A stretch of DNA of 64,000 nt from Bacillota bacterium (GTDB taxonomy: Bacteria > Bacillota > Clostridia > Acetivibrionales > DTU013), in the NCBI GenBank assembly GCA_023426125.1, contig JAFABI010000002.1, forward strand, positions 62,001 to 126,000, in the 5' to 3' direction. Of the stretch, positions 52,450 through 61,516 are shown in pieces. Every line of letters starts with the position of its first letter. Within the stretch, counting starts at the first letter, position 1. The notes beneath the pieces were generated by a model. It ran no database searches. It worked only from the letters and a program-made list of their open reading frames with translations, and was not told the DNA's origin. A program made the translations under genes and the position numbers.

Positions 52450-55421
52450 ATGACAATGGGCGAAAACAGGTTTGTAATCTATGCCCACCCCGTAATACCG
52501 GAACTGTACCCCGACTTCACAAGAAGGTGCGCCAAAGCGGTTACACGGGGAGATCTTGGGGACCGGATCCAGTTTATGACACTACGGGTTTTACCATGAG
52601 GGACAATCAGTTGGTCAATTTCAAGGAGGATCTTGACCTGTATACGGAAGAATTCAAGCTTGGGAAGGTGATATGGCCTTTGTACAGGACCATCTTCATG
52701 GATAATTTCCGCGAACTGGTGGATGAAGCGGCGAAAAGAGGCTTATACCTGTTTGATTTCTGGGGGTATGTGCCGGGGTCCTTTCCGGATAAGACCATAT
52801 GGGGTGAGTTCGAGCCGCCGCAGGACAGGGCGGATTATTTGAAGGAACGTCTTGGAAACCGTTTCCTGGGCTTTGACAATGGAGAGCAGGACGGCCGTTA
52901 TATCGGCGGGTATGCCCCGGCTTTATGCAGCCTATCCCAAGACCGCCGGCAGCAGTACCTCAATTTTCATGCCCATTTTGAGAAGCTTGGGAATGCCATG
53001 CAAAACCAGACGGTAGTTCTAAACTCCCTGAATTTCACCCACTATTTTGCCCGGGAAGGAAATGCCATCATGCTTGGGGCGGAAACAGCCCAGGCGCTTA
53101 TAAATACAAACCTATGGTATGCATATATAAGAGGAGCCGGCAAGCAATACGGGCTGCTCTGGTACGGAAATGCATCGGTATGGAACCGCTGGGGCTACAA
53201 ATCCTACGAATCGGAAGGCGCTGAAAGCTACTTCAAATGGGGGGCGGAGCAAGGCAGCAGCTTAAGCCTTCTCCGGAGGCTTATGTATACCGAATATGCA
53301 TATAACTCCGAAATGCTGGGTTTCGAGCAGAGCTGGATACAGGGGGACAATACCGAAAAACGGATGGAAGGGAAACCCATCTTGCATGAACTGGATCCTT
53401 CCACGAGGGTATTGACACCGGTGGGCGAAATACAGGCAGAGGCGGTAAAATTCGTGGAAGAACACGGAAGACCCGGAGTTTTACACACACCGGCGGCAAT
53501 TCTTCTGGACTTCTTTAACGGCTGGGTTCCGCCGCGGCATCTATATACGAACAATGTTTGCAAGGTATGGGGAAATCTGCCGTATAAGCAGGGAGACTTC
53601 CAGCTTCATGCCCTTTTCTCAATGATTTACCCCGGATATGAAGACTCGGGCTTTTATGAGAATGAAAAAGGCTTTCTGGCTCCCACGCCCTATGGCGATA
53701 TTGCCGATGTGATTTTTAACGATGCGGATGGAGCTATACTTGACATGTACAGGGTACTGCTGGTAAGCGGGGAAATGAACCTTGATCTGGAAACCTATAC
53801 CAAACTGGTCCGCTTTGCGGAAAAGGGAGGACATGTGATCATCACTGCCGAAAAGATAGAGGAGGCTGCCAAAGAGCTTGTCAAATATACCGGCAGCCTT
53901 CTTAAATCCTTTGGGATAGCGGAGCTGAACGGGAGGAGCGGTATCCGTGCCGGGTCGGTTGTAGAGCTTGGCCCGGAACAATTTGAAGAGGACGCTTTTG
54001 AGCTTTGTCTGTCCGTTCCCGATAAAACGGCTGAGCTGGTTGCGATTGAAAAAACCTGGAGACTGCCGGTGATAACAAGCAAAAGGACCGGCTCAGGAAG
54101 AATCAGCGTTATTTATGCGCCCTTTGGCCTGGCAAGAACATCCATTCCTGAGGCACCTGCAGATAACCGTGTAAACAAAAGCTTGCCTCTGTACTATGAT
54201 TTGCTGAAATCCGTAAAGCAGTTTATTGGAAAGAGCCTTGAGGAAGTGCAGCTGATTAGTCTGAATAACCCGAGGCTTCAATATTGCACCAATAGTAAGG
54301 CCAATAACGTTTTTCTTGTTTCAGTATCAAACAACGGAAACACATGCGAGTATTTCAGCTTTATTGCCCGTACTGGCGATATCCTTTCTGTTGAAGAACT
54401 GGCCATAGCCGGTATCCCCGAAGGTACCCGGGGATATTATCCTGCAAAGGGCGCCGGTGTGGACAGAAGCGCTTTGCGCCAACCTGCAGAAGGAGAATGG
54501 ATAATTTCACCGGGGGATATTCGGATCTTCAAATTGGTACTGGGCGGATGCGATCTGGAATCTAAAGACATGCAGGTTCCTTCCGGCAGGCATGAAGAAC
54601 TGTATCTGTCACTGAGGGATGTCCGCTCAATCAAGGAATTTGTCCTGACCCATCCTGCTTTCAGCCGCTATTTCAATGGAATAAAGGTGGATGCGGCATA
54701 CATCGAGGACAGGAGTACGGCGGCCATACGGAAGGAAGCCGAATACCTGCTGCGCCAGAAGGTTGATGTTATCGTGGATTTCAGCAGTATGCTGAACCAT
54801 TATCCCGGCCTTTCACTCATTAACAACATTCCGGCAAGACATGGTGAAAGCATGGACAGGATTAAAGCAATACTGGACAAGGCGGTATTCTATGGCTGCA
54901 AAAAAGCAGTCTTGGGAGTTCACAGAAATGCGGAAGGGAATTTTACCATCGAGGAAGGCCTGGAAGGTTTTGCCCGGTCTTTAAATGATATTTGCGACTA
55001 TGCGCGGGAAAGGGGTATAAGCACCTACCTGCAGAATGGTAAAAAGCTTGAGGCAGGCGGACTGATGGAAAATACCGATATGCTTGCAGAGTTCTTAAAG
55101 ACCCGCTGCCCGGGGGTGAAATTTGCCTTTAATGTCTGTCACAGCCTGTCTTCAAAGGAAACGCCGGAGGATACTGCAAGGAAGTACAAGGAAGCTATTT
55201 CGGCAATATTGTTAAGCGCGCCTTTGAAAGATATCTTCGGACAGACATATGATGTACATCAGCCTTTTGCCGCTTCCGATTCCGAAGAACGGATATTCAA
55301 TGCCGCCAGAATCCTCTATGAAGGCGCAAAGCCGGATTTTGTGTGCCTCGATGCTTCATATTCCGGTTGGAATGAGGTTTACAGGGATCTGTCCGCTTTC
55401 GGCGACGGGAAGATTATATAA
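52450..55421 (+). pseudogene. Large hydrolase-like / xylose-isomerase-like fusion with an N-terminal frameshift
   Basis: ATG 52450 (after AGAGAGG) starts MTMGENRFVIYAHPVIPELY and continues to about 52560, where the coding pattern moves to another frame (DPVYDTTGFTMRDNQLVNF...) that stays open to TAA... at 55421. A one-base change in the GGGG run at 52558-52561 would join them, giving about 990 residues. The first 700 residues look like a TIM-barrel glycosidase with accessory domains (MDNFRELVDEAAKRGLYLFD; GRYIGGYAPALCSLS; then a GATase-like YRVLLVSGEMNL), family uncertain. Residues from about 730 look like a xylose-isomerase/AP-endonuclease-2 TIM barrel (VDVIVDFSSMLNHYPG; GVKFAFNVCHSLSSKETPED). 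Function unknown. Confidence 0.7.
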
Positions 55422-55477
55422 CCCTTTGGAAAATCCTGCTTGCGTTTCCGGCCGGCAAACGTTGGTATCCCTGCCTT

Positions 55478-55552
55478 GTAGGGACGCGCATTGTGTCTCC
55501 GCATAAATACTGTTTATGTAACAAATGCCGAACGGCCAATGACTGCCCCTGC
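55478..55552 (+). repeat. Bipartite A/B dispersed element, decayed copy
   Basis: GTAGGGACGCGCATTGTG, a 25-base spacer and ACGGCCAATGACTGCCCC reproduce the layout of 48109-48185 with more substitutions. Confidence 0.6.
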
Positions 55553-55593
55553 ATTGGATACTTTTCATTCCTTTTCGGTGATGAACTTAACCT

Positions 55594-55749
55594 GTTGTGC
55601 TAGTTGGTCCGTGTCATTGCGAGGGTAACGCAGTGGAGCGAGGCAATCTCAGCCTGATCAGAAGCATTGCTCAAAACCAATATGAGATTGCCGCGGTCGC
55701 TGCGCTTCCTCGCAATGACAAACAAAGCAGGTTACATCAACTAGCACAA
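55594..55749. repeat. 156-bp long palindromic element (family C)
   Basis: TTGTGCTAGTTG (55594-55605) is matched by CAACTAGCACAA (55738-55749). Inside, TGTCATTGCGAGG pairs with CCTCGCAATGACA, and GGCAATCTC with GAGATTGCC. As RNA or DNA it would form one long hairpin. It lies between the convergent hydrolase-like and uroporphyrinogen-decarboxylase-like genes. Confidence 0.75.
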
Positions 55750-55774
55750 CGCATTAATTTGCATGGAGCTGTAC

Positions 55775-56896
55775 TTAAAAAGCCATCCGGCGCCAGCCTC
55801 TTTTGCTTTTATCCCTGGGGGCCAAGCCTAAGAGCTCCCTGCCGGTCTCTATGTAGTATCTGTAATTCTCCAGCGGTGTGCCGTTGGGAATCCGGTGGTC
55901 GATGCCGAAGACCATACCTCCGGATTGCATGAGGGGCTGCATTTTGTATTCCAGTTCCTTTCTTATGGCGTTCCTGTCCATTCGGAGGACATGCTTGTCT
56001 ATTCCGCCTTTAAGGGCAAGCTTATTTCCATATCTCTTCCTGAGTTGGACAACATCCATGCCTGCGGCCGGTTCCATCGGATACATCTGGGTAAGGCCGC
56101 ATTCAAGAAACGCATCGATGACCGCATTCATATTGCCGTCGCTGTCCTGGCTGAAAATCCTGGTGCCCTTTGCAGAGAGCATATCCCAGACCTTCCGGTA
56201 GTATGGCTTTATATATTCAAGGACAAGACTGGGGCCGATCAGCGGGCCGCTTTTTCCCGCCATGTCTTCATGGACGGCAAGCACGTCGACCGCCAGCCTG
56301 TCGCTGATTCTGTCAAGCACCTTGAAGGCTGTTTCTCCTGCGGTGTCGAGGATATCCTTTACCAGCTCCGGCTGGTCATAGTAGCAAAAGCACAATGCTT
56401 CCTCGCCCATCAAAACCCTGGGCAGGTCGAACCCTCCGGGCATGCCTGCGATGACCAGAGTTCCGTCTTTTTGCAGCCTTTTTGCCTCTTCAACCTTTTC
56501 CCAGTCGATTCTTTCCTCCCTGAATTCATATTGCGGTTTTAGCTTCAGCCAATCGTCTACGGTTTCAACCGGATATTCCATCGGGTGAAAGATGGTCGAA
56601 GCGCCCTTGCAGAGCTTTTCCCTTTTTCCGAATTCATTGGTCCTTACGATGTGGTCCGGGGTTTCTTCCAGTATTTCAGGCTCAAGCGGGTTCATCAAGT
56701 CTGTATTTCCGCCGCAATTCACAGTTCCGACGTAATCCCAGTCAAAACCCACCATGTCGATTTCCTCACGGGTAGCGCCCTGGGTGGCCCACTCTTCTTC
56801 AAGCCCGACAAGCGGACCGAACAGCTCGCAAAACATCTGCCTTTCAACCTTGCCGAAGGTCATAAGCTCGATATATTCTTCTCTTCTCCATTTCAT
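55775..56896 (-). CDS. Uroporphyrinogen-decarboxylase-like (URO-D family) protein
   Basis: The 373-aa protein has the URO-D TIM-barrel pattern (AGMPGGFDLPRVLMGEEAL; VLAVHEDMAGKSGPLIGPSL; DSDGNMNAVIDAFLECGL; LALKGGIDKHVL). It lacks the N-terminal RQAGR of true heme-synthesis HemE, so it belongs to the catabolic/methyltransferase branch found beside sugar loci in Clostridia, whose substrates are mostly unknown. GAGGTGAG precedes the ATG at 56894-56896. It is divergent from an AraC regulator and next to the isomerase-like fusion gene, so a role in a methylated or modified sugar pathway is possible. Confidence 0.85.
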   Translation of the reverse strand: MKWRREEYIELMTFGKVERQMFCELFGPLVGLEEEWATQGATREEIDMVGFDWDYVGTVNCGGNTDLMNPLEPEILEETPDHIVRTNEFGKREKLCKGASTIFHPMEYPVETVDDWLKLKPQYEFREERIDWEKVEEAKRLQKDGTLVIAGMPGGFDLPRVLMGEEALCFCYYDQPELVKDILDTAGETAFKVLDRISDRLAVDVLAVHEDMAGKSGPLIGPSLVLEYIKPYYRKVWDMLSAKGTRIFSQDSDGNMNAVIDAFLECGLTQMYPMEPAAGMDVVQLRKRYGNKLALKGGIDKHVLRMDRNAIRKELEYKMQPLMQSGGMVFGIDHRIPNGTPLENYRYYIETGRELLGLAPRDKSKRGWRRMAF

Positions 56897-57082
56897 TGGT
56901 ACTCACCTCAGATTTATCAGCATTCAGGCATATTGTACCCTATAAAAAAGGGAGGTGCCATGTACAGACCGGTATTCCATGTACAAATCCGAAATAATAA
57001 TTTATACTATGAATTGTAATAAGCCGGGTTTTGGCCCTGCTATTGGCGATTGGCATGTAGAAAATCGAAAAAAACCGGTTTG

Positions 57083-57145
57083 GACGTAGATTGCATTTGC
57101 GGACGCGCAATGCGCGCCCCTACAGGATAGGAGTTTCACAGCAAT
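57083..57145 (-). repeat. Half-element B of the dispersed A/B repeat
   Basis: GGACGCGCAATGCGCGCCCC followed by TACAGGATAGGAGTTTCACA is nearly identical to 26523-26570 and, in reverse, to 48082-48133. It sits in the divergent promoter region between the URO-D and AraC genes. Confidence 0.65.
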
Positions 57146-57191
57146 AACAAAGTCCGAATCGAAGTTTGGAAAACTGGAGGGGTGTGCGAAA

Positions 57192-58025
57192 ATGGAGACA
57201 TGGGAAGGCTTTACAATTGAAAACATCTGCCCGGTTATCCGGTACGGAGTCCACCGCAAAACCGGAACAGGGTGGAAAATCGACAGCAGGACGATCCCGG
57301 ACCATGAGCTTGTTTTGATCGAAAAGGGCAATGGCTTTGTTGAATTTGAAGGAAACAAACATCGCGCGGACCCGGGGACCCTGTTCTATTTTTTTCCGGG
57401 GTTGCCCCACTCCCTCCGCACGGACGATGCCGATCCCTTCAGCTTTTTAGCCGTTCATTTCAGTTATGCTTTCCCCGAAATGCGCAATGAGAATTGGGCT
57501 TTCGGACCGATGGCTCCGAAGCTTCCCCTGAAACCTGTCCAGAAGATCCATAACCCCAGGGTCCTATCGGAAAATATGGCAAGGCTGATAGACTACCAGA
57601 ACGGTTTTCTTCCCGGGCGCGACCTCATGGTTCGGGCACTGTTCCAGATATGCATATACCATATCCTCAGAAACAGCGCAAATCATTTGAATTATTCAGC
57701 GAAAGCCAAAATCGACATGATCGCGGACCGCATTAATGAAAATATTGAGCAGCCCTTTACCGCGGGCGGGCTTGCTTCCTATGCAAAAGTTACTCCGGAC
57801 TATCTGTCCAGGCTGTTTAAACAGTATACGGGGCATACGTTGATGGATTATATCCATTTCTGCAAGATTGAAAGAGCAAAAGCCTATCTGCTGGAAGGAA
57901 ATCTTAAGATCAGGGAAATAGCCCAAAGACTGGGTTTTTCGGATGAATTCCATTTCAGCAAGGTATTTAAAAAGGTTGAAGGGACGTGTCCTTCAAGATT
58001 TAAACCAACAAGGAGCTTACCATGA
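57192..58025 (+). CDS. AraC-family regulator with N-terminal cupin
   Basis: The 277-aa protein has a sugar-binding cupin domain (PDHELVLIEKGNGFVEFEG; GTLFYFFPGLPHSLR) and an AraC DNA-binding domain (FTAGGLASYAKVTPDYLSRLF; KIREIAQRLGFSDEFHFSKVF). ATG 57192 follows GGAGGGG with 8-base spacing. It is divergent from the URO-D gene and probably controls it. Its end lies 13 bases from the convergent ROK gene. Confidence 0.92.
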   Translation: METWEGFTIENICPVIRYGVHRKTGTGWKIDSRTIPDHELVLIEKGNGFVEFEGNKHRADPGTLFYFFPGLPHSLRTDDADPFSFLAVHFSYAFPEMRNENWAFGPMAPKLPLKPVQKIHNPRVLSENMARLIDYQNGFLPGRDLMVRALFQICIYHILRNSANHLNYSAKAKIDMIADRINENIEQPFTAGGLASYAKVTPDYLSRLFKQYTGHTLMDYIHFCKIERAKAYLLEGNLKIREIAQRLGFSDEFHFSKVFKKVEGTCPSRFKPTRSLP

Positions 58026-58038
58026 AGACTCTAGGAAA

Positions 58039-59280
58039 TCACGAATATAGCTTGAACTCATGGCCGCTGAACAGTTTATCCAGTATGATTGCCGTTGAGC
58101 CGGCCACGGGGGCTTTATGGCGGAAGGCCGATATTTCAATGGGGACGCTTTTGTAATTGCTGCTGAAAAACCTCTTGCTGACGTATGCTTCCAGCCTTGA
58201 GGCGGCAAGCTCTCCTGCAAGGGCAATATCATGGCCCAGATAGATCACCTGGGGATCGAAAATGTTGATCAGGGAGATCAAGCCATAAGAGAGATATTTA
58301 CAAAGCAGTTCGACCATTTCCACAGCCAGGCTGTCGCCTTCAAGAGCGCAGGCGGCGATATCGGCCCACCGGATTTGTTTGATGTCACTTAACGCAGAAG
58401 GGATTCCATGGGATATGGCTTCTACGGCTTTTTTTACAATTTCGGGGATACTGGCATAAAGCTCCAGGCAGCCTGAATTGCCGCAGGTGCATACCGGACC
58501 TTCGCAATTGATGGTGATGTGTCCCATCTCTCCGCCATAGCCCATGTCTCCTTCGAAGAGGCTGCCCTTTGCGATAATGCCTGCGCCGATGCCGTTGGTA
58601 ACGCCGACATAAACGAAATTGGCGGTATTCTTCCCTTTTCCGTAAAGCTTTTCCGCCAATGCGGAAGCATTCATGTCATTGTTGACATAGACTTCATAGC
58701 CGAATTGTTCTTCAAGAAGCTGTTTTATCGGAATGCCTCCCAGGTTGTGAAAGTTCGCCGGCTCCAGGATCGTGCCGTTTTTCAGCTCCAGCGGGCCGAT
58801 GCAGGCTACCCCTAGCCCGATGACTTTCCTGCCGGCGGCGGCCTTTGAGTCAAGGACGGACCTTACCAGAGCGGTGATTTTGTCCATAAAGGATTGCCTG
58901 GTTTCATCACGGAAAAAGCTGCAATCCAGCTCCAGGATATTTTCACAATCCAGATTTGCCAGGGTAGCGGTGGCGGAATCCCTGGAAATATAAAGGCCGG
59001 GTACGAGATATTTATCGGTATTTGCAGTAAGAACGACAGGCTTCCTTCCGCTGGCTCCGGAGGACGGGGCTTCCTGGACCTCGCTTTTTTCCGAGACAAA
59101 GCCCTCGCTGATCAAGCCGTTGACGATATTTGTAATGGACATTTTACTTAAGCCCGTCTGTCTTGCGATATCAATTCTGGACAGGCTTTTGCCGGTACAA
59201 ATCATTTTCAGGACCAGCGACCGGTTTATTATTTTTGACGATTGATGGTTGGAGCCGTTGATCAGCTTTTTCTTCTGCAT
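58039..59280 (-). CDS. ROK-family transcription repressor (NagC/XylR type)
   Basis: The 413-aa protein has an N-terminal winged helix (SRIDIARQTGLSKMSITNIV) and a ROK sugar-binding domain with VNNDMNASALAEKLYGKGK, GVTNGIGAGIIAKG, GEMGHITINCEG and the zinc motif CTCGNSGCLE. The DGVG-type ATP residues of sugar kinases are altered (LGVACIGPLE), as expected for repressors. It likely represses sugar genes nearby or elsewhere. The ATG at 59278-59280 follows GGAGG; an ATG 4 codons upstream is possible. Confidence 0.93.
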   Translation of the reverse strand: MQKKKLINGSNHQSSKIINRSLVLKMICTGKSLSRIDIARQTGLSKMSITNIVNGLISEGFVSEKSEVQEAPSSGASGRKPVVLTANTDKYLVPGLYISRDSATATLANLDCENILELDCSFFRDETRQSFMDKITALVRSVLDSKAAAGRKVIGLGVACIGPLELKNGTILEPANFHNLGGIPIKQLLEEQFGYEVYVNNDMNASALAEKLYGKGKNTANFVYVGVTNGIGAGIIAKGSLFEGDMGYGGEMGHITINCEGPVCTCGNSGCLELYASIPEIVKKAVEAISHGIPSALSDIKQIRWADIAACALEGDSLAVEMVELLCKYLSYGLISLINIFDPQVIYLGHDIALAGELAASRLEAYVSKRFFSSNYKSVPIEISAFRHKAPVAGSTAIILDKLFSGHEFKLYS

Positions 59281-59437
59281 TTTTACCTCCATGCCTTTAT
59301 CTTACTACTTTTATTTTTGCCGTGTCAAATGGTAAAGAAATAGGATGCATTGCATCAAATCGGTTTTTTTGATATATTCTAATAGATATGTTCGCTGAAC
59401 TAATTTTGCTGCAGTATGCGTTGCGGGAGATGAGATA

Positions 59438-60232
59438 ATGCTGAAGGACAAATATGAATTGAAGGATCTGCTGGATATCATGGCGCTTTTGAGAAGCGGG
59501 GACGGGTGCCCGTGGGACAGGGAGCAGACCCATGACAGCCTGAAAAGGTATATGATTGAGGAAACCTATGAGGTGCTTGAGCAAATCGATAAAAAGGACA
59601 GTAGAAAGCTGTGCGACGAACTGGGGGACCTTTTGCTGCAGGTCGTGTTCCACGCCCAGATCAGCAAGGAAAACGGCGGTTTTGACATGGGCGACGTCAT
59701 CACCGGCATATGCCGGAAGCTCATTTCAAGGCATACCCATGTTTTCGGCGAGGCACAGGCGGATACCGCCGATAAGGTGGTAGAAAACTGGGAGGAAATA
59801 AAGAAAAGGGAAAAGGGGATTGAAAGCCATACCGGCGTACTGAAGGACGTACCCTCCAACCTGCCTGCCCTCATGAGAAGCTTCAAGGTTCAGCAAAAAG
59901 CCGCCCGGGTGGGGTTTGACTGGGACAGGGTTGAAGACGTGATTGCCAAGGTGGATGAAGAAATACAGGAATTAAAGGATGTATATAAAAGTAATAATAT
60001 GGAAAGAATAACGGATGAGATGGGAGATGCGTTTTTTGCCCTGGTCAATCTCTCCAGGTTTCTGAAGGTTCAGCCTGAACTGGCGCTGACGGGAACGACA
60101 AACAAATTCATCAAACGGTTTGAATACATTGAAAGCGAAAGCTTGAAAAACGGTAGGAAACTGGAAGAAATGAAGCTTGCTGAAATGGATGAGCTCTGGG
60201 ACAAGGCAAAAAGGCATTTTTCCGAAAAATAA
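59438..60232 (+). CDS. mazG: Nucleoside triphosphate pyrophosphohydrolase MazG
   Basis: The 264-aa protein has two MazG domains. The first carries CPWDREQTHDSLKRY, EETYEVLE and DELGDLLLQVVFHA; the second carries KVDEEIQELKD and DEMGDAFFALVNLSR, giving the EExxE...ExxD metal sites in both. It hydrolyses NTPs, including abnormal ones, to NMP and pyrophosphate. It opens the conserved Firmicutes cluster mazG-hup-rqcP-yabP-yabQ-divIC-yabR. GGGAGATGAG precedes ATG 59438. Confidence 0.94.
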   Translation: MLKDKYELKDLLDIMALLRSGDGCPWDREQTHDSLKRYMIEETYEVLEQIDKKDSRKLCDELGDLLLQVVFHAQISKENGGFDMGDVITGICRKLISRHTHVFGEAQADTADKVVENWEEIKKREKGIESHTGVLKDVPSNLPALMRSFKVQQKAARVGFDWDRVEDVIAKVDEEIQELKDVYKSNNMERITDEMGDAFFALVNLSRFLKVQPELALTGTTNKFIKRFEYIESESLKNGRKLEEMKLAEMDELWDKAKRHFSEK

Positions 60233-60259
60233 ACTTAATGTGATCAGGAGGATGAAGGG

Positions 60260-60535
60260 ATGAATAAAGCGGATCTGGTAAAAAGTATAGCTGAAAAAAG
60301 CGCATTGACCAGAATAGATGCCGAAAAGGCGTTGAATGCTTTCGTGGAAAGCGTGGAAGAGGCGCTCACCCAGGGGCATAAGGTTCAGCTTGTAGGCTTT
60401 GGTTCCTTTGAAGTACGGGAGAGAGCCGAGAGGAAGGGCAGAAACCCGCAGACGAAAGCCGAAATTACCATAAAAGCATCCAAAGCGCCTATTTTCAAGG
60501 TAGGTAAAGCATTAAAAGATATGGTCAACGGATAA
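60260..60535 (+). CDS. hup: HU-type DNA-binding protein
   Basis: The 91-aa protein has the full HU pattern: MNKADLVKSIAEKSALTRID, VQLVGFGSFEVRERAERKGR (beta arm), NPQTKAEITIKAS and APIFKVGKALKDMV. It bends and packs DNA as a dimer. It is 27 bases after mazG, an order usual in Clostridia. GGAGG precedes ATG 60260. Confidence 0.96.
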   Translation: MNKADLVKSIAEKSALTRIDAEKALNAFVESVEEALTQGHKVQLVGFGSFEVRERAERKGRNPQTKAEITIKASKAPIFKVGKALKDMVNG

Positions 60536-60574
60536 CAGCCCGGGATGGGACCGGAAGGTTGTGGGGTGTAATGT

Positions 60575-60814
60575 ATGAGGATAGACAAATATCTTAAGAA
60601 TTCCAGGCTTATTAAACGGCGTACCCTGGCGAATGAAGCCTGTGATACGGGGCATGTTTACATAAATGGAAAACCTGCTAAGCCGGGAACGGAGGTCAAG
60701 GTGGGAGACACCATCGATATACGTTTCGGAAGCAGTTTGACGTCCGTGGAGGTTACCTCGGTAGCCGAACATGCATCCAAAGCCGAAGCAAAAGAAATGT
60801 ATAAAATCAAATAA
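60575..60814 (+). CDS. rqcP: S4-domain RNA-binding protein RqcP (YabO/Hsp15-like)
   Basis: The 79-aa protein is almost entirely an S4 domain (MRIDKYLKNSRLIKRRTLAN; GHVYINGKPAKPGTEVKVGD). RqcP binds the 50S subunit with RqcH and helps poly-alanine tailing of stalled nascent chains; it is encoded by this cluster in B. subtilis as yabO. A terminator follows 13 bases later. Confidence 0.92.
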   Translation: MRIDKYLKNSRLIKRRTLANEACDTGHVYINGKPAKPGTEVKVGDTIDIRFGSSLTSVEVTSVAEHASKAEAKEMYKIK

Positions 60815-60827
60815 AACCGACAAAACG

Positions 60828-60858
60828 AATAATCCCCCCGGTGGGGATTATTTTTTTT
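60828..60858 (+). terminator. Terminator after mazG-hup-rqcP
   Basis: AATAATCCCC pairs with GGGGATTATT around a five-base loop, followed by a run of eight T residues. Confidence 0.88.
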
Positions 60859-60916
60859 AAGCAATGGCCCCCCTGCATTGAACGCCTTTTTTGCAAATTG
60901 AAGAGTGACGAACAAA

Positions 60917-61093
60917 GCGAATTTTCTTGAAGCATAGGAATTTATAAAAATCCAGAAAGATAATAGAATTGGAACAGATTCCTATGCTTGGGTTTGCAAA
61001 GGGGCCCCCTTTGCCGGTTTAAGGAGGGTGCTCAGGATGCGGAGCATCCGTCGAAGGGAACCATAGGGTTCCCTAGCGAACAAGAAAATTCGC
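60917..61093 (+). ncRNA. Candidate structured element: outer stem enclosing four hairpins
   Basis: GCGAATTTTCTTG (60917-60929) pairs exactly with CAAGAAAATTCGC (61081-61093). Inside are four perfect or near-perfect hairpins: AAGCATAGGAAT/ATTCCTATGCTT (60930-60941, 60978-60989), GCAAAGGG/CCCTTTGC (60996-61014), GGATGC/GCATCC (61035-61049) and AGGGAACC/GGTTCCCT (61055-61074). A third GCGAATTTTCTTG, in direct orientation, is at 61167-61179. It fills the gap between rqcP and yabP, which is normally short. It may be a structured RNA or a non-coding mobile repeat. Confidence 0.5.
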
Positions 61094-61225
61094 TTCATTT
61101 TTGAGGTAGTGCCTATTGAAGGTTTGAGCATGATTAAGGTTTATGGTATTTAAAGTCATGAGCGAAGCGAATTTTCTTGGTTGTACATGCATATATATTA
61201 GGCAGGGAAGTGAGGGGGTTAGATT

Positions 61226-61516
61226 ATGATTGAGGAAAAGAAGATACCGAAGCCGAAGGTTCAGAACCTTATTCTCGAAAACAGGGAACGCTTGAATATT
61301 TCAGGCGTTATTGACGTGGAAAGCTTTAACGACGAATCAGTGATTGTAGATACCGAACTGGGAGTCCTTGTGGTTAGGGGCATGGATCTCCATATCAACA
61401 AGCTGAATCTTGACAGCTCGGAGCTAAGCATTGAAGGAGAAATTGTGAGCTGTGAATATTCCGAAAGGGAAGGATCAAGATCAAAGGGTGGCTTTTTTGC
61501 CAGGATGTTTAAATGA
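61226..61516 (+). CDS. yabP: Sporulation protein YabP
   Basis: The 96-aa protein matches YabP: QNLILENRERLNISGVIDVE, SFNDESVIVDTELGVLVVRG and DLHINKLNLDSSELSIEGEI. It is needed for spore coat/cortex formation in B. subtilis and belongs to the YabP/YqfC family. GTGAGGGGGTTAG precedes ATG 61226. It overlaps yabQ by four bases. Confidence 0.95.
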   Translation: MIEEKKIPKPKVQNLILENRERLNISGVIDVESFNDESVIVDTELGVLVVRGMDLHINKLNLDSSELSIEGEIVSCEYSEREGSRSKGGFFARMFK

